Assembly: GCF_023507745.1 (NCBI RefSeq) | Contig: NZ_JALPZO010000028.1 | Span: forward strand, 1-64,000 | Source of the DNA: Vreelandella olivaria | GTDB lineage: Bacteria; Pseudomonadota; Gammaproteobacteria; Pseudomonadales; Halomonadaceae | DNA length: 64,000 nt | Reading direction: 5' to 3' | Shown here: piece by piece, positions 55,507-64,000 of the stretch | Layout of the letters: every line of letters begins with the position of its first letter | Position numbering within the stretch: position 1 is the stretch's first letter | Position numbers and translations under genes: made by a program | Notes under the pieces: generated by a model | The model's database searches: none | Told to the model about the DNA's origin: nothing | The model's input: only the letters and a program-made list of their open reading frames with translations

Positions 55507-56249
55507 TACTGGCTCACTTTGCGGCAATACATCATATAGTTGACCGATACATCGTGAGCCACCAAACGATAGCGCCGGGTCAACGGGTTGTAGGTTAGGC
55601 CTGTTTGTTCGCGTATTTCCAGCCCTGATAACCGCGACCATGAGGCCATTTCAGAAGGGCGAATGAATTTCGCATAGTCGTGCGTGCCACGAGGCAATAA
55701 CTTTAGTACATATTCTGCGCCAATAATTGCGAAGGCATAGGATTTTGCCGTGCGGTTTAGTGTGGAGAAAAACACGTAGCCTCCTGGGCGTACCAGCTCA
55801 CTGCAGGCGCGGATCACCGATGCAGGATCAGGTACATGTTCCAGCATTTCCATACAGGTAACCACGTCGTACTTTCCTGGCTGCTCGGCAGCCAGCGCTT
55901 CAACGCTGATATTCCGGTAATCCACCGCTACACCGCTTGCTTCGGCATGCAGGCGAGCCACCCCCAGTGGGGCTTCACCCAGGTCAATACCGGTTACGTT
56001 CGCACCGCGGTGGGCCATTGATTCACTTAATATGCCGCCTCCACAGCCAACATCCAGAACGCTCTTGCCAGCAAGGCCGGCGCGGGCATCAATAAAATCA
56101 AGCCGTAGAGGGTTGATTTCGTGCAGCGGCTTAAATTCACTTTGTGAATCCCACCATTGGCTGGCGAGTGCCTCAAACTTTGCAACTTCCGCTGCATCGA
56201 CGTTGCCTTGATAGCGATTAGCAGTGCTATCCTGAGGTGTTGCTGGCAT
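55506..56249 (-). CDS. ubiG: Ubiquinone biosynthesis O-methyltransferase UbiG
   Basis: SAM-dependent methyltransferase catalysing both O-methylations in ubiquinone synthesis, 247 aa. The family opening is [34 protein letters not shown]; the SAM loop is [16 protein letters not shown]. It is coupled to mupP (overlap TAATG). ATG 56249 follows GGGAGTCAAAAC. Upstream, 202 bp separate it from the divergent UDP-sugar dehydrogenase-like gene. Confidence 0.96.
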   Translation of the reverse strand: MPATPQDSTANRYQGNVDAAEVAKFEALASQWWDSQSEFKPLHEINPLRLDFIDARAGLAGKSVLDVGCGGGILSESMAHRGANVTGIDLGEAPLGVARLHAEASGVAVDYRNISVEALAAEQPGKYDVVTCMEMLEHVPDPASVIRACSELVRPGGYVFFSTLNRTAKSYAFAIIGAEYVLKLLPRGTHDYAKFIRPSEMASWSRLSGLEIREQTGLTYNPLTRRYRLVAHDVSVNYMMYCRKVSQ

Positions 56250-56451
56250 GTTTTGACTCCCGTTATCTGTGAGCGTTGGCGGGGTGCTGTTGCCTTGCCA
56301 CTGATGACATCAAGCAGCAAGCTGGCATCCAGCTCATCGTTCAGTATTATGTCATTCTAACCATTCCTGGCGCGGAACGCATGAAAAGGAACTCTGCATG
56401 ATTCATAACACCCTATTTCCCCGACTATTATCCTACCGGGGGGCTTAATAG

Positions 56452-57744
56452 ATGCGCGTGTTACTCCATGGAAGTGAACTAAGTGCTGCTACCGCCTCTG
56501 CTGCGCTAGCCTGGGTGGGGCATCAAGTGGACTGGCTGCTGCATGAGTCGGCTCCATGGCCGGTGCTCTCCAATGTTGACTGGTTACGGCGCGAACCGGA
56601 GCTGATGACGCATATAGAGCAGGCGTTAGAAAGTGGTACGCTGCGTATCATTGACGCGGTGGAGCAGGCCGACACTCCGGAGGTTGTTTGGCTGGCACTA
56701 TCACCCGACCAGCGCCAGTCCGGGTATGATTTACTTCAACACCCGCTGTTCCAAACCCACAGTGGTGCGGTACTGATCAATAACTCCACGTTTCCGGTGG
56801 GCGAAACAGAGCGGCTGCATGTGCTAATGGGCGACCAGCATAGCAGTGTTGCATTACCTGATACCCTGGAGGAGGGCCGAGCGTGGGCTTCATTCACACG
56901 CCCCCTACGCTGGCTTTTAGGCTGTGACGATGCCACGGGCGAGCAAGTCACACGTGAACTACTACGTGCCTTCAATCGGCGTAGCGAAGTATTTCAGCGC
57001 ATGCCGTGCAGAGCAGCTGAACTCACCAAACTCGCAATCAATGGCATGCTGGCAACGCGTATAAGCTATATGAATGAAATTGCGGGCCTGGCTGATACGC
57101 TCGGGGTGGACGTAGAGCATGTGCGCCAGGGTATGGGCGCTGATACCCGTATTGGGTTTGAGTATTTATATCCTGGCTGTGGCTTCGGTGGCCCCAATTT
57201 TTCACGTGACTTAATGCGTTTGGCAGATGTGCAGTCGGCAAGTGGCCGATATTCTGCGCTGCTTGAGCAGGTAATGGATATCAACGAGCAGAAAAAAGAG
57301 ACACTGTTTAGAAAACTCTGGTCGTTCTTTGAGGGGGATTTGGCAGGTAAAACCATTGCGATCTGGGGAGCTGCCTTCAAGCCGGGAACAGCGCGAATTG
57401 ATCATGCGCCCGTTCTTACGCTGCTTGAAGCCTTGTGGGCTCAAGGTGCTAATGTTCAGTTACATGACCCGGCGGCAACACCAGCGTTACGTGCCCTGGT
57501 CGGCCAGCGCAACGATTTGACAACGTTTGAGCAGGACCCGTACCTGGCCTGTGAGGGCGCCGATGCGCTAATGCTGGTGACAGAATGGAAAACTTATTGG
57601 AACCCTGACTGGCATCGTTTAGCCTCGCTGCTAAGTGCTAAGTTAGTATTAGATGGACGTAACATTTATGATCCGGCCTTTGTGGCCAGCTGTGGCTTAC
57701 GCTATAGAGGGATCGGCCGACGTGCGGATCCGACGACTCTGTGA
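56452..57744 (+). CDS. UDP-glucose dehydrogenase homologue lacking the catalytic cysteine
   Basis: A 430-aa protein with the three-domain layout of UDP-sugar 6-dehydrogenases: STFPVGETE (112-120), the central helix AELTKLAINGMLATRISYMNE with Lys193 and Asn197, GADTRIGFEYLYPGCGFGG, and C-terminal WGAAFKPGT. The key active-site motif (GxGFGGSCFPKD) reads GCGFGGPNFSRD: Asn249 replaces the catalytic Cys. The N-terminal NAD loop (GxGYVG) reads HGSELSA, and TDDMRxAP reads TARIDHAP. It is very unlikely to oxidise a UDP-sugar. It is 9 bp upstream of a coiled-coil membrane protein gene and may be a structural or regulatory protein. Confidence 0.85.
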   Translation: MRVLLHGSELSAATASAALAWVGHQVDWLLHESAPWPVLSNVDWLRREPELMTHIEQALESGTLRIIDAVEQADTPEVVWLALSPDQRQSGYDLLQHPLFQTHSGAVLINNSTFPVGETERLHVLMGDQHSSVALPDTLEEGRAWASFTRPLRWLLGCDDATGEQVTRELLRAFNRRSEVFQRMPCRAAELTKLAINGMLATRISYMNEIAGLADTLGVDVEHVRQGMGADTRIGFEYLYPGCGFGGPNFSRDLMRLADVQSASGRYSALLEQVMDINEQKKETLFRKLWSFFEGDLAGKTIAIWGAAFKPGTARIDHAPVLTLLEALWAQGANVQLHDPAATPALRALVGQRNDLTTFEQDPYLACEGADALMLVTEWKTYWNPDWHRLASLLSAKLVLDGRNIYDPAFVASCGLRYRGIGRRADPTTL

Positions 57745-57753
57745 GGAAAAACC

Positions 57754-58584
57754 ATGCCCAATAGCTCTCCGTCCCAGCGCATTGTTCCCGATGTGGGTCA
57801 AAGCATGACTGCGCAGCACTTGCGTCACCGCAAGGGGCCGCGGCTGTGGCCATTGTGGCTGATGATCATTCTAATCATCATCGCGCTGGGTGCTGCTGCG
57901 GTAGGCCTCTGGTATGAGCGTGAGCGTTTATTGGGTGAGGTTTATCGTGTGAGTGGGGAGGCATCTAACCTGCATGCCAGGCTCGACTCTGGCGACACAG
58001 ATACTGAGGATACGTTAACCTTAATACAAGCGCAGATGTCGACACTGTTCCAGGAGCAAGAGCAACTGGCGATGACGGTCACCAATACCCGTGAAGAGCT
58101 TTATGGGTTTTTAACTGCCAATGACGACCTGGTATCCAGTGACGCTTTAAGCTCACTTTCACAGACGCTAGAGCAACTTAAAGAGCAAGCGGCGTTACGT
58201 GACGGACAGCTGGCGGCTATTCGAACATCGCTGGATGCCCTGGAACAGACGGGAACCTCAGGCAGGCAAAATTTGGTTGAGGAAATATCTTACCTTGAGC
58301 AGAGCACATCACAGCGTTTGGCAGCACTTGAACGCCAGTTGGAAAGTGAAAGTGGTGAATTGGAAGCTCAGTTTGTGGCCTGGCGTGAAGAGGTAGACCA
58401 GCGGTTAACTGAAATTACCGCTAACATAGAAGAATCATCTACAGAGGATGCATTTGTTAGTGAAGAATCTTTTAATGCCCTGGAGCAGGAGTGGGCCCAG
58501 CGTTTGAATACCCTAGAGAGTGATATCCGCCAAGTGCGTCAGGCACAGTTAGCGTTTAGCGCGCAGATGGAAATGCTCCGATAA
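57754..58584 (+). CDS. Single-pass membrane protein with long coiled coil
   Basis: A 276-aa protein with a basic cytoplasmic N-terminus (LRHRKGPRLW), one membrane helix (about 33-53, LWLMIILIIIALGAAAVGLW) and a Glu/Gln/Leu-rich region of about 220 residues predicted to form coiled coil (SLSQTLEQLKEQAALRDGQLA, RLAALERQLESESGELEAQF). No catalytic domain is seen and I do not recognise a family. ATG 57754 follows GAGGAAAAACC, 9 bp after the Ugd-like gene, so the two are cotranslated. tamA begins about 65 bp later, which suggests an envelope role. Confidence 0.85.
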   Translation: MPNSSPSQRIVPDVGQSMTAQHLRHRKGPRLWPLWLMIILIIIALGAAAVGLWYERERLLGEVYRVSGEASNLHARLDSGDTDTEDTLTLIQAQMSTLFQEQEQLAMTVTNTREELYGFLTANDDLVSSDALSSLSQTLEQLKEQAALRDGQLAAIRTSLDALEQTGTSGRQNLVEEISYLEQSTSQRLAALERQLESESGELEAQFVAWREEVDQRLTEITANIEESSTEDAFVSEESFNALEQEWAQRLNTLESDIRQVRQAQLAFSAQMEMLR

Positions 58585-58649
58585 GTAATGTTCGGTAATA
58601 TATTTTGTACTCAAGCCGCTGAGTGATGGTTTGGTTAGGGATGGACTGT

Positions 58650-60506
58650 ATGGGAAGACAACGGAAATGGCCTCTAGCCAACAAGGTGGCTTGTTGTATG
58701 GTGCTGCCTTTGCTCACTTTAAGCCCCTCCACATGGGCGCTAAATGCTGCAATTAGCGGTGTTAGTGGCCAAGTGGAGCGCAATATTGATGCATATCTGC
58801 AAAATATTGACGAAGAGCAGTACACCGACGTAAGGCTGGAAGGTGAGATTCGGCAGCGCACTCAAGAGGCCATGAGAGTTTTTGGTTACTATTCCCCGGA
58901 TATTACCGTTGAACTTGATCAGACACCTATTGCAGTCCGTATAGAACCCGGACCTCAAGTGAAGATTGAGGTGCTGTCGATCAATGTTGAGGGTGAGGCA
59001 CAAGACGATCCACCGTTTCAGGAAGCTCTCGATAACTTTCCACTGCGCGAAGGTGATGTGCTTCGCCATGCGCCATGGGACCGGCTGCGTAACCAGTTTT
59101 CGGGCCTGGCCATTGAGCGTGGCTATTTCGACTGGGGATTCACGGACCGCCGAATGGAAGTCAGGCCTTACCTGGAAAGTGCGCGCCTTTATATGGATTT
59201 CAATAGCGGCCCGCGTTACCAGTTTGGTGATACCTCCATCAGGGGGAGCCATATTGACCCCGAGCGGCTTCGTCAGATGCAGACATTTGAGCCTGGTGAC
59301 CCGTATTTGGCTGAGTCATTGGCGCTTTACAACCAACGGCTGGGTGAAACGGAGTGGTTTAGCTCGGTAACCGTTCGGCCACGACTAGCCACAACTCAAG
59401 AGCTAATTATTGCGCCGCCCAGTGGTGGAGACCCGTGGTGGAATGAAGCCACCTCTGCTCAACCTGAGCGCCCACGGCTTTCAAGTGCCGCGCTTGCCAG
59501 TGCATTAAGTATGAGCCGGAGGGAGGAAAACAATACCCGTCTTCCTATCGATGTGAGCGTTGAGCCTGCTAACCGCCATCAATATGAAGTGGGTATTGGT
59601 TATGCCACCGATGTAGGCCCTCGGTTACGCTTTGGCTGGAAGCAGCCATGGATTAACCGGTTCGGACACAGCCTTAATCACGACCTCTATATTTCTGCGC
59701 CTGAGCAGCGCTTTACCGGGGTTTATAACATCCCGCTGGAAGACCCTCTGCGTGATAGCTACCGCCTTCAGTACGGACTGAGGAACCGTGATGACGGGGA
59801 TACTCGCTCCATGGAAGGAACGGTTGAGGTCGCCCGCCGGTGGGAGTTTGAGAACCGCTGGGTGCAGACACTTTATTTCCGGACCACCTATGAAGACTTT
59901 ACCCAAGGGGGAATGTCGGATCAGGTCTGGCTGTTTTATCCGGGTATTCAGTGGTCAAGAACACGTACTCGCCCGCCGCGCTTCCCGCTCTGGGGGGATC
60001 GCCAGCAGTTGTCTATCGAATACTCCGATACCATCTGGGGGTCTGATGCCCAGTTTGCCCGGTTAACAGGGGATACCGAGTGGATACGCACTATCGGCGA
60101 CGATAACCGGTTTTTGGCCAGATTGAGTGTAGGGGCCATAGAGACCGATGACTTCGATAAGTTGCCCCCTTCATTGCGCTTCTTTGCCGGCGGCGACCGA
60201 AGCGTTCGGGGTTACTCCTATGAAAGTCTATCACCCAGAAACGAGGAAGGGCGTCTGCGTGGCGGTCAGCAAATGTTGACCTCCACACTGGAATATCAGC
60301 GGCGGGTAACCGGTGACTGGTGGGGGGCCGCCTTTGTGGACAGTGGTGATGCATTCGACAATTGGGGGCCGGAGGAGCTTAAAACCGGTGCGGGGGTTGG
60401 TGTGCGCTGGGTATCTCCTGTTGGTCCCATTCGTCTTGATGTCGCTCATCCCTTCGACCACGAAGACGACTGGCGTTTGCACTTTTCCATTGGACCGGAA
60501 TTCTAG
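58650..60506 (+). CDS. tamA: Translocation and assembly module subunit TamA
   Basis: Omp85-family outer-membrane barrel, 618 aa from ATG 58650. The signal peptide ends near PSTWA. POTRA domains fill about 32-270 (VSGQVERNIDAYL..., VLSINVEGEAQDD, YQFGDTSIRGSHID), and the 16-strand barrel follows, with the Omp85 signature RFFAGGDRSVRGYSYESL and the terminal DVAHPF...LHFSIGPEF. With TamB it moves lipids or proteins between the membranes. Earlier ATGs (58626, 58641) exist; 58650 has AGGGATGG upstream and gives the best signal peptide. tamB begins 9 bp after its stop. Confidence 0.93.
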   Translation: MGRQRKWPLANKVACCMVLPLLTLSPSTWALNAAISGVSGQVERNIDAYLQNIDEEQYTDVRLEGEIRQRTQEAMRVFGYYSPDITVELDQTPIAVRIEPGPQVKIEVLSINVEGEAQDDPPFQEALDNFPLREGDVLRHAPWDRLRNQFSGLAIERGYFDWGFTDRRMEVRPYLESARLYMDFNSGPRYQFGDTSIRGSHIDPERLRQMQTFEPGDPYLAESLALYNQRLGETEWFSSVTVRPRLATTQELIIAPPSGGDPWWNEATSAQPERPRLSSAALASALSMSRREENNTRLPIDVSVEPANRHQYEVGIGYATDVGPRLRFGWKQPWINRFGHSLNHDLYISAPEQRFTGVYNIPLEDPLRDSYRLQYGLRNRDDGDTRSMEGTVEVARRWEFENRWVQTLYFRTTYEDFTQGGMSDQVWLFYPGIQWSRTRTRPPRFPLWGDRQQLSIEYSDTIWGSDAQFARLTGDTEWIRTIGDDNRFLARLSVGAIETDDFDKLPPSLRFFAGGDRSVRGYSYESLSPRNEEGRLRGGQQMLTSTLEYQRRVTGDWWGAAFVDSGDAFDNWGPEELKTGAGVGVRWVSPVGPIRLDVAHPFDHEDDWRLHFSIGPEF

Positions 60507-60515
60507 GAGAGCATT

Positions 60516-63500
60516 TTGGCTAAGGTTGAATCAGCAGGGGCCGCACAGCGTCAGTTGCTCTCGCCCAAACGTCGCCTTTGGCTGGCTGTATGGAGCCTTA
60601 TACGCCTACTGATCGTTGCGCCACTATGGCTATTTGGTTTAGTGGCCCTGGTGTTAGGTATTGCATTGTCGCCTTGGGGGACAGGTCTGTTGTTCACACA
60701 AGGTGAACAGCGTGGCTATTTCACCTTTGAGCATCAAGAGGGGGCCTTGCTGGATCGTTTCACCTTGCAGGGCTTTAATCTGGCGTTAGGTGAAACCCGC
60801 ATTCACATTGACGACGTTGAACTTGCCTGGGCTGATGACTGTGTGCTGTCCGGACGGCTGTGCCTGGATACATTACGCTTAGCTGGGGTAGATATTCGTC
60901 TCGGTAGTGGCACTGCGCCCGCTGAAGAGACACCTGATGATGGTGACGGCATGGCTGAGATCCGGCTGCCGTTTCCTATCGAGCTGCGCGACATTTCACT
61001 TAATGACGTTAATGTCCAGCTGGCGGATGGCACTCGCATCACCTGGGAGGCATTTACAACCTCTGCGGTAGCCGAGCAAAGTGTGGTTCGCATTGCGCCT
61101 ACGACACTTATTCAGCCTACGGTGTACTTACCGCCTTCACCCGGCGTCCTGTTAACCCAGGATCTGCAAGCGCCCCTTATGGCGGAAAGTATCGACGCCG
61201 CTATTCTGGTTGCGCACCCTCCGGCGGATGAAACAGCGCACCATGAGCAGCTAAGTGGGGATCTGGCTTCCAGGGAGCGCTTGGAACTACCTGACATAAC
61301 GCTGCCTATTGATGTGCAGCTCGACGCTTTAACGGTCACTGATTTCCATCTGGAAGGGGCCTTTGACTACCACGTTGAGCGTTTGGTGCTGGGGCTTGAA
61401 ACTCAAGGTAATCACATCGCGATAACCACATTGGAGGTGGTGACGCCGGATGCCGATGCATCACTGACTGCCGACGCTACGCTGGCTGACCGCTATCCAC
61501 TGAATGCGCGTTTGACAGCAGTGTTGTGGTTGCCTGAGCTGTTCCCCGAATTGAGTGGCGAGGAGGTGGTGCTTGAGCTTTCGGGCACCCTGGATGAACT
61601 CTACGCAGATCTCTCAGTGTCTGGCGTCGTTAATGCCACATTGAACGGTCAGGTGGACGCTTTGTCACCAACCCTGCCGTTTGAGCTGCATCTTCAAAGC
61701 GAACGACTCCAGTGGCCGTTAACAGAGCCAGACGATGAAACCGTAGAGCCCTATGTCATTGAGGCCCTGGACGCACAAGTTACCGGTGACCTGGAGGCTT
61801 ACCATGCATCGCTTGCCTTAACCGCACAAGGCCCTCAAGTGCCTTCGACTCAGGTCAATCTTACCGGTGACGGCGACCTGACCTCGTTTCGCTGGGCACC
61901 CTTAACGCTACACATTGATGAGAGTTCACTGCACAGTGAAGGGCAAACTAATTGGGCTGCTCCCTTACAGATAGAGTCGCAGATTCACCTGGAGCAGTTT
62001 GATCCGGCGCATTTTGTTGATCAACTCGATGGCAATCTGAATGGCGATATTACAGTCAGCGTCCGTCAGTTGGGTGATGTTTGGGAAGTCAGCCTGCCGC
62101 AGTTGGCCATTGATGGCGAATTGCAGGAGTACGCCCTTACGTTAGAAGCCGCCTTGGAGGCAAACAGTAATTTAGAAGTCGATATCCAACAACTGCTCTT
62201 TACCCAAGGGGAAAACCGCTTAACCGCAGCTGGTCAGGTAAGCCAGGAAGCCATGACACTGGATGCAGATATTGCCTTACACCAATTGCAAACCCTGCAT
62301 CCCGATTTGGCAGGCACCCTGACAGGTAATGTACAGGCGCGTGGCAGCTTCTCTCAGCCAACGCTGATTGCCCAGCTTACCGGCCGTAGCCTGCGTTTTG
62401 CTGACAACCGGGTTGAGCAGCTTTCCCTCGATGCCAACGTGCAAGGTATTGATGATCCAAGTCTCGATATTGGCCTGGACTTACAGCAGGTCAATGCAGG
62501 TGGGCAGTCGCTTTCCAGTGTGGCACTAGAGCTAAATGGTCAGCTCTCCCAACATGACTTAACGGTGCGGGCAGAAGGTGAACCCAACAGTCCGTTAAGT
62601 CGTGCATTGCTCTCTTTGAATGGCCGCTTTGATCAGCAACGCCAGCTCTACCAGGGGCGCTTGACTCCACTTGAGATTGACTCCGAAGCAGGTGATATAC
62701 GTCTCGAAGCGCCATTGGATTTGAGCTACAACCTGGAGAGTGGACAGGCTGGATTGACATCTTTCTGCTTGCGGCGCTTGCAGGGAGGGCTGGTGTGTTC
62801 CGATGAGCCGATAACTGCATCGACCGACCAGGGCCAGGCAGTTCTAAGTGTCCGCGAAGTACCCATGGAAATGCTTGAACCCTTCCTTCCAGAAGAGTGG
62901 AGCTTTGAAGGTGACACCACAGCAGACATGGTGGTCGCATGGCGACAGGGTGGTGCGCAATGGCAAGCCAATGTACAACTGCTCAGCGAACTGGCGATTA
63001 CCGCAGTTAATGATTACGGTCAGCCCGTGCAGCTACCGGTTATTAATCTTGATGCCCAACTAGACGCCAATCAGGCGCAGGCAGATGCCAATATTGCGTT
63101 ATCGCTCTCTGAAGCGGGTGAGTTTTCCCTCAACCTGTCGGTTAATGACCCGCTGGGACGAGGAGCGCTGCAGGGAGAATTACACGCGAATAATGTATCG
63201 CTGGAGCCGTACCGCCCGATGATGGTAGGCATGGATCGTTTGGAAGGTGATTTGGATGGTCGTGTACAAATTACAGGCACCACTAGCCAGCCCGACTTAC
63301 AAGGTGAGCTTGCACTGCGCGGTATTCGTGTCCATGGCCCAGATATTCCCGTTGATGTACAAGGTGGGGAACTAGTGGTTGCGTTTGATGGAGAGCAGGG
63401 GGATATCAACGGGTTTTTGGCTGCAGAGCGTGGCCGCCTGAATATTACCGGGGATGCTTTCTGGCCTTCCGGTGACGATTGGCGTATTGGGGTGGATCTC

Positions 63501-64000
63501 AATGCGACCCAGGAGCCTCTATTAGTGGTGCTGCCACAGTTTGGCCGCCTGGAAGCTGCACCTGATATCCGTATCAGGATAACACCTGAGCGCTTGCAAA
63601 TAAGGGGTAACGTCGACTTGCCCTGGGCGCGTCTGGAGGTCGGTGACCTGCCCGCTTCGGCGATCAGTCCCAGTTCTGATGAAATCATTATTACTGAACG
63701 TGAGGATCGCGAGGCCGAACGTTTGGCCCAGCAGCGCGCTGCCAATGGAGAGCCAAGTGCGGCTGATGAGCTGGCTCAAACCGGTATGGAGTTGGATATC
63801 CTCATCACCTTAACGCTGGGTAGTGACATGCTGTTTTCTGCCTATGGGCTTGAGTCAGGTTTAGGGGGTACGCTGGAAATACGTCAGGACAGTGGCGCCC
63901 TCCAGCTATTTGGTGAAGTGAATCTGGTGGATGGACGCTTCCGTGCCTTTGGCCAGGACCTGTTGATTCGCCGTGGTCAATTGTTATTCAGTGGTCCTCC
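60516..64000 (+). CDS. tamB: Translocation and assembly module subunit TamB (3' end outside the window)
   Basis: Inner-membrane-anchored AsmA-like protein spanning the periplasm and working with TamA. About 1161 codons are visible, and the frame is open to the edge. A TTG at 60516, six bases after AGGAG, gives a basic N-terminus (SPKRRLWLAVW), one membrane helix (LIRLLIVAPLWLFGLVALVL) and then ALSPWGTGLL, typical of TamB. The remainder is beta-rich repeats, and the visible end (DGRFRAFGQDLLIRRGQLLF) is the conserved start of the C-terminal DUF490 region. No ATG start fits as well. Confidence 0.92.
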   Translation, partial: MAKVESAGAAQRQLLSPKRRLWLAVWSLIRLLIVAPLWLFGLVALVLGIALSPWGTGLLFTQGEQRGYFTFEHQEGALLDRFTLQGFNLALGETRIHIDDVELAWADDCVLSGRLCLDTLRLAGVDIRLGSGTAPAEETPDDGDGMAEIRLPFPIELRDISLNDVNVQLADGTRITWEAFTTSAVAEQSVVRIAPTTLIQPTVYLPPSPGVLLTQDLQAPLMAESIDAAILVAHPPADETAHHEQLSGDLASRERLELPDITLPIDVQLDALTVTDFHLEGAFDYHVERLVLGLETQGNHIAITTLEVVTPDADASLTADATLADRYPLNARLTAVLWLPELFPELSGEEVVLELSGTLDELYADLSVSGVVNATLNGQVDALSPTLPFELHLQSERLQWPLTEPDDETVEPYVIEALDAQVTGDLEAYHASLALTAQGPQVPSTQVNLTGDGDLTSFRWAPLTLHIDESSLHSEGQTNWAAPLQIESQIHLEQFDPAHFVDQLDGNLNGDITVSVRQLGDVWEVSLPQLAIDGELQEYALTLEAALEANSNLEVDIQQLLFTQGENRLTAAGQVSQEAMTLDADIALHQLQTLHPDLAGTLTGNVQARGSFSQPTLIAQLTGRSLRFADNRVEQLSLDANVQGIDDPSLDIGLDLQQVNAGGQSLSSVALELNGQLSQHDLTVRAEGEPNSPLSRALLSLNGRFDQQRQLYQGRLTPLEIDSEAGDIRLEAPLDLSYNLESGQAGLTSFCLRRLQGGLVCSDEPITASTDQGQAVLSVREVPMEMLEPFLPEEWSFEGDTTADMVVAWRQGGAQWQANVQLLSELAITAVNDYGQPVQLPVINLDAQLDANQAQADANIALSLSEAGEFSLNLSVNDPLGRGALQGELHANNVSLEPYRPMMVGMDRLEGDLDGRVQITGTTSQPDLQGELALRGIRVHGPDIPVDVQGGELVVAFDGEQGDINGFLAAERGRLNITGDAFWPSGDDWRIGVDLNATQEPLLVVLPQFGRLEAAPDIRIRITPERLQIRGNVDLPWARLEVGDLPASAISPSSDEIIITEREDREAERLAQQRAANGEPSAADELAQTGMELDILITLTLGSDMLFSAYGLESGLGGTLEIRQDSGALQLFGEVNLVDGRFRAFGQDLLIRRGQLLFSGP

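Noticed and set aside
63071-63745. 224-codon minus-strand frame near the right edge
   Set aside because: Antisense to tamB, whose frame is continuous and matches the TamB C-terminal region.

Overview
This is 64 kb of a core bacterial chromosome from a gammaproteobacterium. The order ruvC-ruvA-ruvB-ybgC-tolQRAB-pal-cpoB, the tamA-tamB pair, the Pro-Arg-His tRNA cluster and ubiG-mupP are all gammaproteobacterial. The acidic proteins, moderate GC content and overall style of the proteins suggest a Halomonadaceae member (Halomonas/Vreelandella). That genus call is an inference from gene content, not from a search. I see no prophage, insertion sequence, integrase or CRISPR array. Coding density is high.

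Layout. 1-3 kb: the start of a gene running off the left edge, a small unknown protein, a TauE/SafE permease and the nucleotidase ppnN. 3-10.5 kb: glycine cleavage, with gcvP and gcvH on the minus strand facing a sodium:amino-acid symporter and gcvT on the plus strand. 10.5-12.4 kb: a LysM/LytM lipoprotein with a dead peptidase site, overlapping an acyltransferase. 12.5-17.6 kb: ketone-body/PHB metabolism (LysR regulator, two 3-oxoacid CoA-transferase subunits, 3-hydroxybutyrate dehydrogenase) interrupted by a DUF1338-like protein, a glutaredoxin and an orphan HybE-like protein. 17.6-20 kb: a RegB/RegA-type redox two-component system with a small membrane protein. 20-23 kb: pyrC, mtnN, folD. 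23-23.6 kb: four tRNA genes.

23.7-27.4 kb holds the most unusual gene: an ammonium transporter fused to PAS, GGDEF and EAL domains, preceded by a good sigma-54 promoter match. 27.4-46 kb is mixed housekeeping: a D-amino-acid dehydrogenase-like enzyme, a YjfB-like small protein, a decayed toxin-antitoxin pair, prfC, tatD-like, ygfZ, an HMA-like/OsmC pair, uvrB, class I fumarase, cardiolipin synthase, NadM-Nudix, BrkB, acylphosphatase, a 2-hydroxyacid dehydrogenase, a zinc-ribbon protein and aspS. 46-54 kb: Holliday-junction genes and the complete Tol-Pal system. 54-56 kb: yciK converging on ubiG-mupP. 56.4-64 kb: a UDP-sugar dehydrogenase homologue lacking its catalytic cysteine, a coiled-coil membrane protein, tamA, and tamB running off the right edge.

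Several proteins keep a family fold but have lost catalytic residues: the LytM lipoprotein, the UDP-sugar dehydrogenase homologue, the DUF1338-like protein, the HMA-like protein and the Nudix half of NadM. These, with the Amt-GGDEF-EAL fusion, are the best leads in an otherwise ordinary core region.
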